64,000 nt of DNA from Candidatus Nitrotoga sp. SPKER (GCA_003402285.1 QFXG01000023.1:29576-93575); one strand, 5' to 3'; shown: positions 8,392-17,945, counted from the first letter of the stretch. Made by a program: numbers and translations. Notes: generated from the letters alone by a model not told the origin.

Positions 8392-9288
8392 ATGAACAAC
8401 ACTGACATTCTGGATGAATTTTGCGATTGCCTATGGCTGGAAGATGGTTTGTCGAGAAATACATTGGAAAGCTACAGACGCGATCTGTGTAAATTTATTT
8501 TGTGGATGGAAAAACAACAACACCTGTCTTTACTAGAGTCCACACACGCTGACATTCAAGAATTTCTCGCTTATTTGGTTGTTAAACAAAAAGCTAAAGC
8601 CAGCAGTACCAGTCGGGTCATATCAAGCCTTAAACGCCTGTTCCGTTATCTGTTACGGCAAAGCAAAATAGACACTGATCCCACTCTGCAAATCGCAACC
8701 CCCAAGCTGCCGCGTAATTTGCCAAAAACACTCACCGAACAAGATGTGGATACACTGTTGCAAGCACCTGATACGGATACACCTCTGGGTATGCGCGATC
8801 GCACTATGCTGGAAGTGCTATATGCCAGCGGCCTGCGCGTGTCTGAATTGATAAACTTAAGCATTGCACAAGTCAGCTTTGACATGGGGGTAGTGCGTGT
8901 GATGGGTAAAGGTAATAAAGAACGTCTGGTACCGTTGGGAGAGGACGCGCTGGACTGGCTGCGCCGTTATTTGGTAGATGCACGCCCTGCTTTGCTGGGT
9001 GATCAATTAAATGCAGCGATGTTCGTAACTCAGCGTGGTACAGCGATGACGCGCCAGATGTTCTGGTATCTCATTAAGCGTCATGCCAAGCATGGCGGTC
9101 TACACAAACCCCTGTCGCCGCACACCTTGCGTCATGCTTTCGCCACTCATTTACTTAACCATGGAGCTGATCTGCGTGTAGTGCAACTTTTGCTTGGCCA
9201 TGCTGATATTTCTACCACACAGATTTACACGCATGTTGCGCGCGAACGGTTAAAACAATTGCACGCACAACATCACCCGAGAGGGTGA
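8392..9288 (+). CDS. xerD: site-specific tyrosine recombinase XerD
   Basis: A 298-residue tyrosine recombinase that, with XerC, resolves chromosome dimers at dif during FtsK-dependent segregation. Catalytic residues are all visible: R149 (YASGLRVSEL), K173 (MGKGNKERLV), H244 and R247 (HTLRHAF), H270 (LGHADISTTQIYTH) and nucleophile Y279. The N-terminal SAM-like core-binding domain spans about 1-95. Length and the LSPHTLRHAFATHLLNHGADLR region fit XerD more than phage integrases. The gene stands alone. Confidence 0.95.
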   Translation: MNNTDILDEFCDCLWLEDGLSRNTLESYRRDLCKFILWMEKQQHLSLLESTHADIQEFLAYLVVKQKAKASSTSRVISSLKRLFRYLLRQSKIDTDPTLQIATPKLPRNLPKTLTEQDVDTLLQAPDTDTPLGMRDRTMLEVLYASGLRVSELINLSIAQVSFDMGVVRVMGKGNKERLVPLGEDALDWLRRYLVDARPALLGDQLNAAMFVTQRGTAMTRQMFWYLIKRHAKHGGLHKPLSPHTLRHAFATHLLNHGADLRVVQLLLGHADISTTQIYTHVARERLKQLHAQHHPRG

Positions 9289-9409
9289 TGTAAGTAATAG
9301 ATCAAACCTGTTTGGTTAAAGCAGTACTAGCTTTTCTGCGGAACAATGGTTTTGATGGGTTAATTTTTAGCGAACTATTTTTCATTTTATTAAGATGCTG
9401 CGTATTACA

Positions 9410-9754
9410 TCAATCACTTATTGGATGTCCATTCTTGATTTTGATGTTGCTATGGACTATAACCACACCTTCTGTACCCCGCGCAATTTCAATCGCTTTT
9501 TCCTCTTCTGATAAAAGGTGGGCAGTACCGCTTAACCAAACAACGCCATTGTTATCCGTATCAACTTTAATACTTTTGAATTTGCCTAAATGTCTATCAG
9601 CATTCAGTCGGGCTTTTATTTTACTTGTTGTATTTGAGTCTTTGTCTATTGTAGTGGGGTCTGGATTATCCATTATTGGATCGGCGGTGTAACCTATACG
9701 AGGTATAACCAATATACCGACCATAAAACAAATTGTCGCAATTTTGATGTTCAT
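9410..9754 (-). CDS. BON-domain periplasmic protein (OsmY-like)
   Basis: A 114-residue protein with an N-terminal signal peptide (1-23, IGYTA). A single BON domain follows (about 42-107), with the pattern SKIKARLNADRHLGKFKSIKVDTDNNGVVWLSGTA and VVIVHSNIKI. BON domains bind phospholipid surfaces; OsmY relatives are induced by osmotic stress. OsmY has two BON domains, so this is a single-domain relative. The ATG at 9754 is preceded on its strand by GAGGTAACG. Confidence 0.82.
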   Translation of the reverse strand: MNIKIATICFMVGILVIPRIGYTADPIMDNPDPTTIDKDSNTTSKIKARLNADRHLGKFKSIKVDTDNNGVVWLSGTAHLLSEEEKAIEIARGTEGVVIVHSNIKIKNGHPISD

Positions 9755-9970
9755 GACGTTACCTCACTTTTAAAATAAGAATTATTAAAATAATACTTCG
9801 TTGCCTACTTTCAGTTCGCTAATGCGTATAAAACGTGAAAAAATACCGACGTCAAGCTATTTGTTCAGGTGTTGGTGAAAATTTCTTTACCTTATTTGTT
9901 GTCAAAAATTTGTATCCTATGATGCCATGTTTTCAAGAAAATTGACCACCAGCTATGGGGAGACATAGTT

Positions 9971-10858
9971 ATGAGTAACCAAATCTCAAGAAGTTTCCAA
10001 AATATTTTTCTGACTTTTGCTGCAATTTGCAGCGGCGTTTGTTTACCTGCCCTGGCGTTTTCACAAAGCAATTTTGGTATTGAGTTTAAAGACAAAGATA
10101 AAATCGTCAAAATTTTGACTCTAAGCGATCTTGCTACCGAAGTTACAGCAGTTTCGCTAAAGATTTTCGAAATCCACGAGAAAAAAGACCAAATCTATAA
10201 GGCTTATCCTGTACGGGCGCTTTTTGACAAGACGTTCGGTAAAAAGTGGCTGAAAGCAGAGGAGATTGTGTTTGTTTCCACGGATGGATACCAGGCGAGC
10301 ATTCCGGTAACAAAGTTTCTCTCTCATGATGCTTATTTTGCCTTTGCTCACGACGATGATTCGCCTTTTACGATGACCAACATACTACAGAATAATGAGG
10401 TAGTACAACTTGGGCCGCTTTACTTAATCTGGGACAACATGAAATCAAAAGCGCTACTTAAAGAGGGTGCCTCTGACATGCCTTATCAGGTAAAGAGTAT
10501 TCAACTCACAACATTTGCGACCCGCTTTCCGAACCTTTCTCCGCCAGCCAAGGCATCTGCAGAAGTGCAGCGTGGTTTCTTGTATTTTCGCAAATATTGC
10601 ATGGCATGCCATATGATTAATGGCGAAGGTGGCGGCAAGGCACCTGAACTCAATTATCCGACGAGTGTGGTCGAGTACATCAAACCTGAATACCTCACGC
10701 GTTGGATCGAGAATCCATCGAGTATTCGACATAACTCCTTGATGCCGGGACTGGCGCAGGAAATCCCTGATCGAACGAAAATCACAAAAGAAATCATCGC
10801 CTATCTCAAGGCAATGAGCACAACAAAACGTAGCCCAAAACATCAAGACATGCGCTGA
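9971..10858 (+). CDS. periplasmic cytochrome c with N-terminal sulfite-oxidase-fold-like domain
   Basis: A 295-residue exported protein. The signal peptide runs to about residue 28 (PALA). A beta-rich N-terminal region (about 36-155) has the features ILTLSDLATE, YPVRALFDKTFGKKW, EEIVFVSTDGYQASIPV and LGPLYLIWDN. This resembles the oxidoreductase molybdopterin-binding (SUOX) fold but lacks a cofactor-binding cysteine motif. The C-terminal class I cytochrome c domain (about 195-285) has C210-MA-C213-H214 and a probable distal ligand Met258 in SLMPG. It is likely a monohaem electron carrier or redox subunit in the periplasm. The partner is unknown, since the gene is flanked by unrelated genes. 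The assignment of the N-terminal fold is by eye. Confidence 0.8.
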   Translation: MSNQISRSFQNIFLTFAAICSGVCLPALAFSQSNFGIEFKDKDKIVKILTLSDLATEVTAVSLKIFEIHEKKDQIYKAYPVRALFDKTFGKKWLKAEEIVFVSTDGYQASIPVTKFLSHDAYFAFAHDDDSPFTMTNILQNNEVVQLGPLYLIWDNMKSKALLKEGASDMPYQVKSIQLTTFATRFPNLSPPAKASAEVQRGFLYFRKYCMACHMINGEGGGKAPELNYPTSVVEYIKPEYLTRWIENPSSIRHNSLMPGLAQEIPDRTKITKEIIAYLKAMSTTKRSPKHQDMR

Positions 10859-11036
10859 GCGTCAGCCTGCTACTATAGAAATGAATAAAGAAATTTGGAT
10901 AGAACGAGTTTCTACTTGGCGAGCTTGTTGCAGAGCATGACAGAATTTTTTTAAAGTTATACTGAAAATGCTCAGCTGCAAACACAGCTGATAAAAATTG
11001 ATTGACTCTTCAAGTTAAAAATTGACTGGCTTTACG

Positions 11037-13304
11037 ATGAAAACTGAACAAGCTATCACGATCACGCTTTGCTGCGTGGATTGTATCAATCATGACCTTG
11101 CCATCGAGGCATTAAAAAAATCTAAAGAAAGTGGTGTTTTTGACCGCGTACTTTTCCTGACTGACCGAGATTTTATCCTTCCAGGTATTGAAACAATAGA
11201 AATAGCATCGATCCGCTCACGGCAAGATTATTCAAAGTTTGTGTTACATGAATTGCATTATTATATTGATAGTGATTTCGTTCTTCTTGTGCAGTGGGAT
11301 GGCTACATCATTAACTCCAACGCATGGACGAGTGAATTTCTGAACTTTGACTATATTGGTGCGGTGTGGGGGCATCACAAAGATGAATTCAGGGTTGGTA
11401 ACGGTGGTTTTTCACTGCGGTCGCGTAAATTGTTGCTTGCAACGCGGGAAATCCCTTTCGATGAAGCGTTAGCCGAAGATGAATTGATTGGCCGAAAATA
11501 TCGGCCCCTGCTGGAGAAGCAATACCAAGTGCGGTTTGCACCCGAATCCGCGGCAGAAAAATTTTCTTTCGAAACCACTTATCCAGCTTGCCAGCCTTTT
11601 GGGTTTCACGGGTTATTCAATATGTGGATGACCCTTGCACCAAATGAAGTGGAAAAATTTATTCATAGCCTACCGCCCAATGTTACCAATTCCATCCAGT
11701 TTTTTCGGCTTGGGATCAATTATCGGGATCTGCGGCAATTTCGTTTCGCGGAGACAATTTTTAAACGTATCCTGGATAACAATCCTGAGAACTCAGAGGC
11801 TCGTAGCCAATTAGTGGCAATAACAAGTCTGCCAGCTTCAAAATCATCGATAAGCCGAAACGAAACATGTTCGTGTGGTAGCGGTGAACGTTACAAGAAC
11901 TGCTGCGGAAAAATTGCGGTGACCTCTATACCACGCGGCGCAACTCGTGAGGAGGACATTCAATGGATGTTAGCCGTCGCATTAAAACACCATCAGTTGG
12001 GCCACATCGTTCATGCCAGCACAATTTATGGTTTGATTTTATACGAACAGCCGCAAAATGCCGTTGCATTGCAGTATTCGGGGGTGATTGCCTATCAATC
12101 CGGTACCCACGAAAAAGCCTTGAAACTGATTGAGCAGGCCATCCAGATTCAGCCTTCAATTCCAGATTTTCATAATAATCTAGGATTGGTGTATCAAGCC
12201 ATTGGGGATCATCAACGGGCTATCGAATGTTATCGCCAGGCAATCGCGCTGAATGCCAACTATGTCGAAGCATATAACAACTTGGGCTTGGTTCTTGAAG
12301 CCACAGGACTTCCTGCTGAAGCCGTTACGTATTATGAAAGAGCAATTGCCTTGCGGCCTGATTTTGCTCAGGCTCACTGGAATTGTGCACTGTCATTACT
12401 CGTAATGGGTGATTTTTCGCGTGGATGGAATGAATATGAGTGGCGTCTGAAAGCGCCAGAACTGGCTGGTGAAGGAAAACGTTTTACCAGCCCGTTATGG
12501 AATGGCGAAGACTTGCACGGTAAAACAATACTTGTACATGCGGAACAGGGTTTTGGCGATGCGATACAGTTCATTCGATATGTGCCACTGTTGGTTTCGC
12601 TTGGGGGGCGCATCTTATTTGAATGTAAACCCGCGCTAAAACGTCTGTTTAAAGAAGTAAAAGGAGTACATGAAATCATCTTGCGAAGCGAACCGCTACC
12701 CCAACATGATTTCCATTGTCCATTATTGAGTTTGCCATCCAGGTTCGGCAAAACTGGGAGGGAAACACCAGCAGTGGTTCCTTACCTTTTCCCCGATGAA
12801 GGCTTGGTTAATGATTGGTGGAAGCGCATACCGGATACCGGAGCAGCATTAAAAGTTGGGTTGATGTGGGCTGGAAGCCCAGGAAACAAAAACGATCTGA
12901 ATCGCTCCGTATCCCTCAGTCAACTTGATTTACTGGGAACCGTAGAAAATGCGGTATTTGTTAATCTGCAAAAAGGCTCTGGAGAGGCCCAAGCAAAACA
13001 ACCGCTTGCAAATCTCCAGTTCATCGGTTTAACGGAAGATATCGGAGATTTCGCCAGTACCGCGGCATTAATTGCCAATCTTGATCTCGTGATCTGTGTT
13101 GATACATCGGTTGCTCATCTTGCAGGGGCTATTGGCAAACCGGCATGGGTGCTATTGCCTTTTGCGGCGGACTGGCGTTGGCTGCTGGAGAGGGAAGATA
13201 GTCCGTGGTACCCATCCCTTCGCTTGTTCCGACAACGCAAAATTGGCGACTGGGAAGAGGTAGTGGCGAGAGTGCGAGATGCCTTGTGTACAATGGTAGC
13301 GTAA
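11037..13304 (+). CDS. DUF5672 - SEC-C - TPR - GT9-like fusion, putative glycosyltransferase
   Basis: A 755-residue multidomain protein from the ATG at 11037 (a TTG at 11022 is also in frame). Residues about 1-215 match DUF5672, a glycosyltransferase-like domain, with LLVQWDGYIINSNAW, FDYIGAVWGHH and VGNGGFSLRSRKLL. A SEC-C zinc motif follows at about 275-292 (CSCGSGERYKNCCG). TPR repeats come next (about 310-460, with NNLGLVYQAIGDHQRAIECY and similar). A GT-B-like C-terminal domain resembles ADP-heptose transferases (about 475-755), with VHAEQGFGDAIQFIRYVPLL, VGLMWAGSPGNKND and LVICVDTSVAHLAGAIGKPAWVLL. It probably transfers sugars to an envelope glycan or protein, but donor and acceptor are unknown. 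It is convergent with a DUF4254 gene, a family often found with glycosyltransferases. Confidence 0.85.
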   Translation: MKTEQAITITLCCVDCINHDLAIEALKKSKESGVFDRVLFLTDRDFILPGIETIEIASIRSRQDYSKFVLHELHYYIDSDFVLLVQWDGYIINSNAWTSEFLNFDYIGAVWGHHKDEFRVGNGGFSLRSRKLLLATREIPFDEALAEDELIGRKYRPLLEKQYQVRFAPESAAEKFSFETTYPACQPFGFHGLFNMWMTLAPNEVEKFIHSLPPNVTNSIQFFRLGINYRDLRQFRFAETIFKRILDNNPENSEARSQLVAITSLPASKSSISRNETCSCGSGERYKNCCGKIAVTSIPRGATREEDIQWMLAVALKHHQLGHIVHASTIYGLILYEQPQNAVALQYSGVIAYQSGTHEKALKLIEQAIQIQPSIPDFHNNLGLVYQAIGDHQRAIECYRQAIALNANYVEAYNNLGLVLEATGLPAEAVTYYERAIALRPDFAQAHWNCALSLLVMGDFSRGWNEYEWRLKAPELAGEGKRFTSPLWNGEDLHGKTILVHAEQGFGDAIQFIRYVPLLVSLGGRILFECKPALKRLFKEVKGVHEIILRSEPLPQHDFHCPLLSLPSRFGKTGRETPAVVPYLFPDEGLVNDWWKRIPDTGAALKVGLMWAGSPGNKNDLNRSVSLSQLDLLGTVENAVFVNLQKGSGEAQAKQPLANLQFIGLTEDIGDFASTAALIANLDLVICVDTSVAHLAGAIGKPAWVLLPFAADWRWLLEREDSPWYPSLRLFRQRKIGDWEEVVARVRDALCTMVA

Positions 13305-13350
13305 TCGTTTATGAGAATTTCTTTACATTTCTGTATCTATAGTTAGACAT

Positions 13351-13995
13351 TTACAATTTGTTTTCTGCCACTAGTGCCGGATTTAACTGCGGATCGTTGT
13401 ACATTTTGAATTGGCGATAAACTTTGAAGTATGCCCGGCCTGCCTGTGTGTCAGTCAGTAATTCGTCCAGGCAAGCGCTTAAATCGTTGCGCTGTTCATT
13501 TAGCCGCTCTAATTTGCTATGGCACATTAAACGGTGGGCTTCGTCAACTTCAGTACGCTCGGTTTGCTGACGCATGGCGTATATCTTCAGTGCGAGAATC
13601 GACAATCTATCCACCATGCTACCAGCAGTTTCGCTATTCAAACGTACATTTTTTGCGACTTTGACAATCGGCGAATCAGTTCGTGCAGAGACAGCATCCA
13701 CTAGCTTAAGAGCGATTAATAACTGCTCATCAATGCATTCAATGGCATCGTTGCGCGCCTGATTGTAGCGGTCGATAGCGCGCTTATTAATGGCAATATC
13801 AATGTCGCTGACCTTAATACGGCGAGCCAAATCTTCCTGCGTCCAAAGCAGGCAATTGTTGCAATGATTCTTGATGATTTCCTGCCATATCTCAGTCTTA
13901 TCGGTATGATGTATGACCGAAGATGCAGACCAAGATGGATTAGCCAAGTAAGTGTCGTGAAAGGTGGTCACACAGTAGCTGGTAATCAGGGGCAT
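13351..13995 (-). CDS. DUF4254 family protein
   Basis: A 214-residue soluble, largely helical protein. Recognised elements are WQEIIKNHCNNCLLWTQEDLARR, the segment INKRAIDRYNQARNDAIECIDE, the SETAGSMVDRLSILALKIYAM region and the terminal RAYFKVYRQFKMYNDPQLNP. These match DUF4254, whose function is unknown but which often sits next to LPS glycosyltransferases. It converges on the DUF5672/TPR/GT9-like gene with a 46-bp gap. That context supports, without proving, a role in glycan transfer. Confidence 0.82.
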   Translation of the reverse strand: MPLITSYCVTTFHDTYLANPSWSASSVIHHTDKTEIWQEIIKNHCNNCLLWTQEDLARRIKVSDIDIAINKRAIDRYNQARNDAIECIDEQLLIALKLVDAVSARTDSPIVKVAKNVRLNSETAGSMVDRLSILALKIYAMRQQTERTEVDEAHRLMCHSKLERLNEQRNDLSACLDELLTDTQAGRAYFKVYRQFKMYNDPQLNPALVAENKL

Positions 13996-14307
13996 ATTAG
14001 TTTTATTTACTTTTTGCAGACTGTTATTTTAGCGGAATTTGCTACTGGAAACTTTGTTGATGCACTGCTGATTAAAAAGGAGATGCGCCGATTACAGATT
14101 GTGCAGGCAGATGGTTGAGTCAGCATTCGCATCACCAATTATGTGATGGATTTCCGGCAGATTCTCATGAGGTGGGATTAAAACGGGTTGGTGGCGAATG
14201 TAATATAAAGCTAAATGACAATTTTTGTTGCCCCCCTTTGCAATTTTAAGGGACAATTTGATTATTTTGCCCGTAACGATTCACTTTTTTGCAAGGAAGA
14301 TGTTGGT
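13996..14307. other. intergenic region, 312 bp
   Basis: This is divergent space between the DUF4254 gene and the Rieske oxygenase gene. It should hold both promoters, but no convincing -35/-10 pair, hairpin or small gene was found. Confidence 0.3.
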
Positions 14308-15417
14308 ATGTCCGAGATCGCAAAGATCGATCAGCTCACCCCAGTTCTTACACAACCGCCCCTACGCTGGTATTTCGATCCAAAAATCCTGGAGATTGAG
14401 CAGCGCATATTATTCGATGATGGCCCTGGCTATATCGGACATGAACTATTAGTGCCAAACTTAGGCGATTACCATGTTCTGGACTGGATGGATAATGCCA
14501 AGATGTTGGTGCGTAATAAAAACGGGGTAGAACTACTCTCCAATATTTGCCGTCATCGTCAGGCCACCATGCTCGAAGGACGTGGTAGCGCGAAAAACAT
14601 TGTGTGTCCACTCCATCGTTGGACGTATCAATTGGATGGCAAGCTGTTGGGTGCACCGCGCTTCCCGCAAAACCCGTGCCGGAATCTTAATAAGATCCCC
14701 TTGCAACATTGGAATGGCCTACAGTTCGCAGGTAAACGTAATGTTGCCAAGGATCTGGCGGATATCCCCGCTCTAAAGGAACTGGATTTTTCTAACTATC
14801 AACTGGATCGTGTCGAGATAGATGAATATGCTTTCAATTGGAAGACTTTCATTGAGGTATATCAAGAGGACTACCATGTTGCCCCGTTCCATCCCGGCCT
14901 GGGTAAATTTGTCAACTGTGATGATCTGCACTGGGAATTCGGCGGCTGGTATAGCTTGCAAACTGTAGGCATTAATCATGGCTTGCGTAAAGTTGGGAGT
15001 GCCGCCTACGGCAAATGGCAGGAACAAGTGTTGCGGTATAGCAATGGCACACTACCCAAATACGGCGCGATTTGGCTGACCTATTATCCTAACATCATGG
15101 TTGAGTGGTACCCCAATACATTAGTGGTCAGCACTGTCATTCCGCGCGGGGTTGATGCCTGCACTAACATTATGGAATTTTATTACCCTGAAGACATCGT
15201 GTTATTCGAGCGCGATTATGTCGAAGCGGAAAAGGCTGCCTACCGCGAAACTGCGTTTGAGGACGATACTATCTGCCTGAAAATGCACCAAGGGCGCAAA
15301 TGGCTATATCAGCATGGGATCGAGGATGCTGGACCATATCAATCTCCGACCGAGGATGGTTTGCTGCATTTCCATGAGTTTCTGCGACGCCAGCTTGATC
15401 CGCATTTAGAAAAATGA
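14308..15417 (+). CDS. Rieske [2Fe-2S] aromatic-ring-hydroxylating-type oxygenase, alpha subunit
   Basis: A 369-residue protein from the ATG at 14308, which has AAGGAAG upstream; an in-frame ATG at 14215 would add an unrelated leader. The Rieske centre is C81-R-H83 and C100-PL-H103. The mononuclear iron site is formed by H190 and H195 in EDYHVAPFHPGL, with a third carboxylate ligand expected further on. It belongs to the RHO/choline-monooxygenase-like group. The substrate cannot be read from sequence, and no ferredoxin reductase or beta subunit lies nearby. It is followed by a DMT transporter in the same direction. Confidence 0.88.
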   Translation: MSEIAKIDQLTPVLTQPPLRWYFDPKILEIEQRILFDDGPGYIGHELLVPNLGDYHVLDWMDNAKMLVRNKNGVELLSNICRHRQATMLEGRGSAKNIVCPLHRWTYQLDGKLLGAPRFPQNPCRNLNKIPLQHWNGLQFAGKRNVAKDLADIPALKELDFSNYQLDRVEIDEYAFNWKTFIEVYQEDYHVAPFHPGLGKFVNCDDLHWEFGGWYSLQTVGINHGLRKVGSAAYGKWQEQVLRYSNGTLPKYGAIWLTYYPNIMVEWYPNTLVVSTVIPRGVDACTNIMEFYYPEDIVLFERDYVEAEKAAYRETAFEDDTICLKMHQGRKWLYQHGIEDAGPYQSPTEDGLLHFHEFLRRQLDPHLEK

Positions 15418-15479
15418 TCATCTTTTGTCTGCGCTGGATTAGCGTTTTCTTTAACCAGCCACTTAAATAATTTATTGGA

Positions 15480-16328
15480 ATGGGCGCATTATGGATGCTA
15501 GTCGCCGGGTTCTTTTTTGGCTGCATGGGGGTGTTTGTCAAACTTGGTGCAGCATATTTTTCCCATATTGAATTAGTATTCTATCGTGCTTTACTCGGGT
15601 TACTGATGATCTACGTTGTTATCCGCCAACAAGGGTTATCGCTGTCGACTCCTTACTTGAAGCAGCACTTGTGGCGTGGTGTTTCTGGCACTATCGCGTT
15701 GATGCTATATTTTTACTGTATCACTGTATTGCCGCTGGTTACTGCAGTAACGCTAAATTACACCGCACCGCTCTATTTCACTATCCTGACCACGCTGGCC
15801 TTCAAAGAACATTTCCGTCCGGCTCTGTCCAGCGCAATCTTGTTGGGATTCGGTGGTGTGGTATTGCTATTGCATCCCACGTTGGCTCAGGATCAACTCA
15901 TCCCGGGTCTAATCGGATTGATTTCCGGATTTTTGGCTGGTATCGCCTATCTCAATGTTAAACAGCTTGGGTTACGTGGTGAACCAGAATGGCGTGTAGT
16001 GTTCTATTTTAGTCTGATTGCCGCTATTAGCAGCGGCGGTGGCATGTTGCTGGGGACTATTCATCCCATTACTACGTCTGGTTTATTCATTTTGCTCGGA
16101 CTCGGCAGCACTGCCACGCTAGCACAACTAGCCATGACCCGTGCCTACCATACGGGGAAAATGCTAGTGGCAGGTAGCTTGTCCTATAGTACGGTGATAT
16201 TCGCCAGCATATTCGGCATGGTCTTGTGGGGCGAGGCATTGTCATTGATGGGATGGATAGGCATAGGGCTTATCATTGCAGGTGGTGTGTTAAGCTTGAA
16301 ATTGGCACCCAGGCACAGTGGTGCATAA
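15480..16328 (+). CDS. DMT-superfamily (EamA) inner-membrane transporter
   Basis: A 282-residue membrane protein with about ten hydrophobic segments in two repeated EamA halves. The first begins MGALWMLVAGFFFGCMGVFVKLGA, and the second begins around LIPGLIGLISGFLAGIAY. The closing GWIGIGLIIAGGVLSL is typical. It is probably a metabolite exporter; the substrate is unknown. It lies 62 bp after the Rieske oxygenase gene and 21 bp before the SpoIIAA-like gene, so the three may be cotranscribed. Confidence 0.87.
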   Translation: MGALWMLVAGFFFGCMGVFVKLGAAYFSHIELVFYRALLGLLMIYVVIRQQGLSLSTPYLKQHLWRGVSGTIALMLYFYCITVLPLVTAVTLNYTAPLYFTILTTLAFKEHFRPALSSAILLGFGGVVLLLHPTLAQDQLIPGLIGLISGFLAGIAYLNVKQLGLRGEPEWRVVFYFSLIAAISSGGGMLLGTIHPITTSGLFILLGLGSTATLAQLAMTRAYHTGKMLVAGSLSYSTVIFASIFGMVLWGEALSLMGWIGIGLIIAGGVLSLKLAPRHSGA

Positions 16329-16349
16329 CTAACGAAGAAGAGACTTGAT

Positions 16350-16703
16350 ATGATCACAATAGAACAAACCTCCACCCTGCTTAACATTGCTGTACTGGGC
16401 GAATTCACCCTGGCCGATTTTAAGCAATTTGAGGAGCATGCACTTTACTTGCTTAAATCACCCGGTACGGTCAATTTGTTGTTCGACCTACGTGACATGA
16501 TTAGCTATACGGTGGATGTAGCATGGGAGGAAATCAAATTTTTCAATCAAGAACACATGCATACGTTCAGTAGGATTGCAGTTATTACGGACGATCAGTG
16601 GATCACTTGGCAGGCTTGGCTATCGCGCATTTTCGTGGATGCTGATATGTGCGTTTTTACTGATTATGAACAAGCTAAAGCTTGGGTGGTGCAGCTTGAT
16701 TAG
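16350..16703 (+). CDS. SpoIIAA-like (STAS/SEC14-type) protein
   Basis: A 117-residue protein of the SpoIIAA-like family. The pattern is TLLNIAVLGEFTLADFKQFE, then NLLFDLRDMISYTVDVAWEEIKF, then FSRIAVITDDQWITWQAWLSRIF and FTDYEQAKAWV. Members form small alpha/beta domains possibly linked to membrane or lipid ligands; no activity is established. It sits between the DMT transporter and the desaturase in one orientation, which makes a lipid- or membrane-related role plausible but only inferred. Confidence 0.8.
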   Translation: MITIEQTSTLLNIAVLGEFTLADFKQFEEHALYLLKSPGTVNLLFDLRDMISYTVDVAWEEIKFFNQEHMHTFSRIAVITDDQWITWQAWLSRIFVDADMCVFTDYEQAKAWVVQLD

Positions 16704-16760
16704 CTTTTAATTATGTTAAAATAATCTGTTATGTTTAGCTGATATTTCAGGAGATAGTGA

Positions 16761-17927
16761 ATGTTTCTAGGTTTGATTGATTTGCCTTGGTGGGGTTATG
16801 TAGTTGTTGCACTGACCTTAACTCATATTACCATTGCATCGGTTACCATTTTTTTGCACCGCCATCAGGCGCATCGTGCATTGAATTTGCATGCTATTCC
16901 TAGTCATTTTTTCCGTTTCTGGTTATGGTTAACCACCTCTATCGTCACAAAAGAATGGGTCGCTATCCACCGCAAACATCATGCTAAATGTGAGTCAGAG
17001 GATGATCCTCATAGTCCGGTTATTCTGGGCATCAAAAAAGTGCTATTGGAAGGCGCCGCGCTCTACCGCAAAGAAGCTGAGAATCAGGAAACACTAGATA
17101 AATACGGCCACGGCACACCAAATGATTGGTTGGAAAACAATCTCTACAGCAAACGTAGCGAGTTCGGCATCACGCTGATGCTGATCATCAACGTACTTTT
17201 GTTTGGTCCGCTGGGCTTAACTATCTGGGCCGTGCAAATGGCATGGATACCTATTAATGCAGCCGGTATTGTTAACGGCCTTGGGCACTACTGGGGGTAT
17301 CGCAACTTCCAGACGGAGGATGCTTCCACCAATATCGTGCCGTGGGGTATTTTCATCGGTGGTGAAGAGCTGCACAACAATCACCATGCTTATGCCTCCT
17401 CCGCTAAACTTTCTAACAAGTGGTATGAAATTGACATCGGTTGGCTCTACATCCGCGTCATAGAGATGCTCGGTCTAGCACAAGTTAAGAGACGTGCACC
17501 GCGAGTACGCCTGAACCAGGCTAAAACTTCATGTGATATGGAGACCTTGCACGCTGTTATCGCCAACCGCTATGAAGTCACAGCCAGATATGCAAAATTA
17601 CTGAAAAAAACCTACTCGATGGAAATAGCTCGGCTCAAGCTACAAGCCTCAGATAAAATTGATGTAGTGCGTATCAAACATTGGCTACACTTGGATGAAA
17701 ATGTTTTGACAGAACAACAAAAAACGAAATTAAGTGAAGTGATTAAAGCCAGTGGTATTCTACAGACAACCTATACTCTACGCCAAGAGCTGGCTGTTAT
17801 CTGGCAAAGCTCTACGGCGACTAAAGAGCAATTAGTAAAACAATTGGAAGATTGGTGTCATCGAGCGGAAAATAGCGGGATTGCGGCGTTACAGGAATTT
17901 TCCCAACGCTTGAGGTGCTACGCTTAG
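16761..17927 (+). CDS. fatty-acid (acyl-CoA delta-9 type) desaturase
   Basis: A 388-residue membrane di-iron desaturase. The three histidine boxes are present: HRHQAH (33-38), HRKHH (70-74) and HNNHH at about 210, which together bind the di-iron centre. Hydrophobic segments lie around 10-30 and 133-160. The C-terminal 120 residues form a charged, probably cytoplasmic helical tail longer than in minimal desaturases. It introduces a double bond into acyl chains to tune membrane fluidity. A GGAGATAG ribosome site precedes the ATG. Confidence 0.92.
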   Translation: MFLGLIDLPWWGYVVVALTLTHITIASVTIFLHRHQAHRALNLHAIPSHFFRFWLWLTTSIVTKEWVAIHRKHHAKCESEDDPHSPVILGIKKVLLEGAALYRKEAENQETLDKYGHGTPNDWLENNLYSKRSEFGITLMLIINVLLFGPLGLTIWAVQMAWIPINAAGIVNGLGHYWGYRNFQTEDASTNIVPWGIFIGGEELHNNHHAYASSAKLSNKWYEIDIGWLYIRVIEMLGLAQVKRRAPRVRLNQAKTSCDMETLHAVIANRYEVTARYAKLLKKTYSMEIARLKLQASDKIDVVRIKHWLHLDENVLTEQQKTKLSEVIKASGILQTTYTLRQELAVIWQSSTATKEQLVKQLEDWCHRAENSGIAALQEFSQRLRCYA

Positions 17928-17945
17928 CATGTTTTTGCAAGCTTA

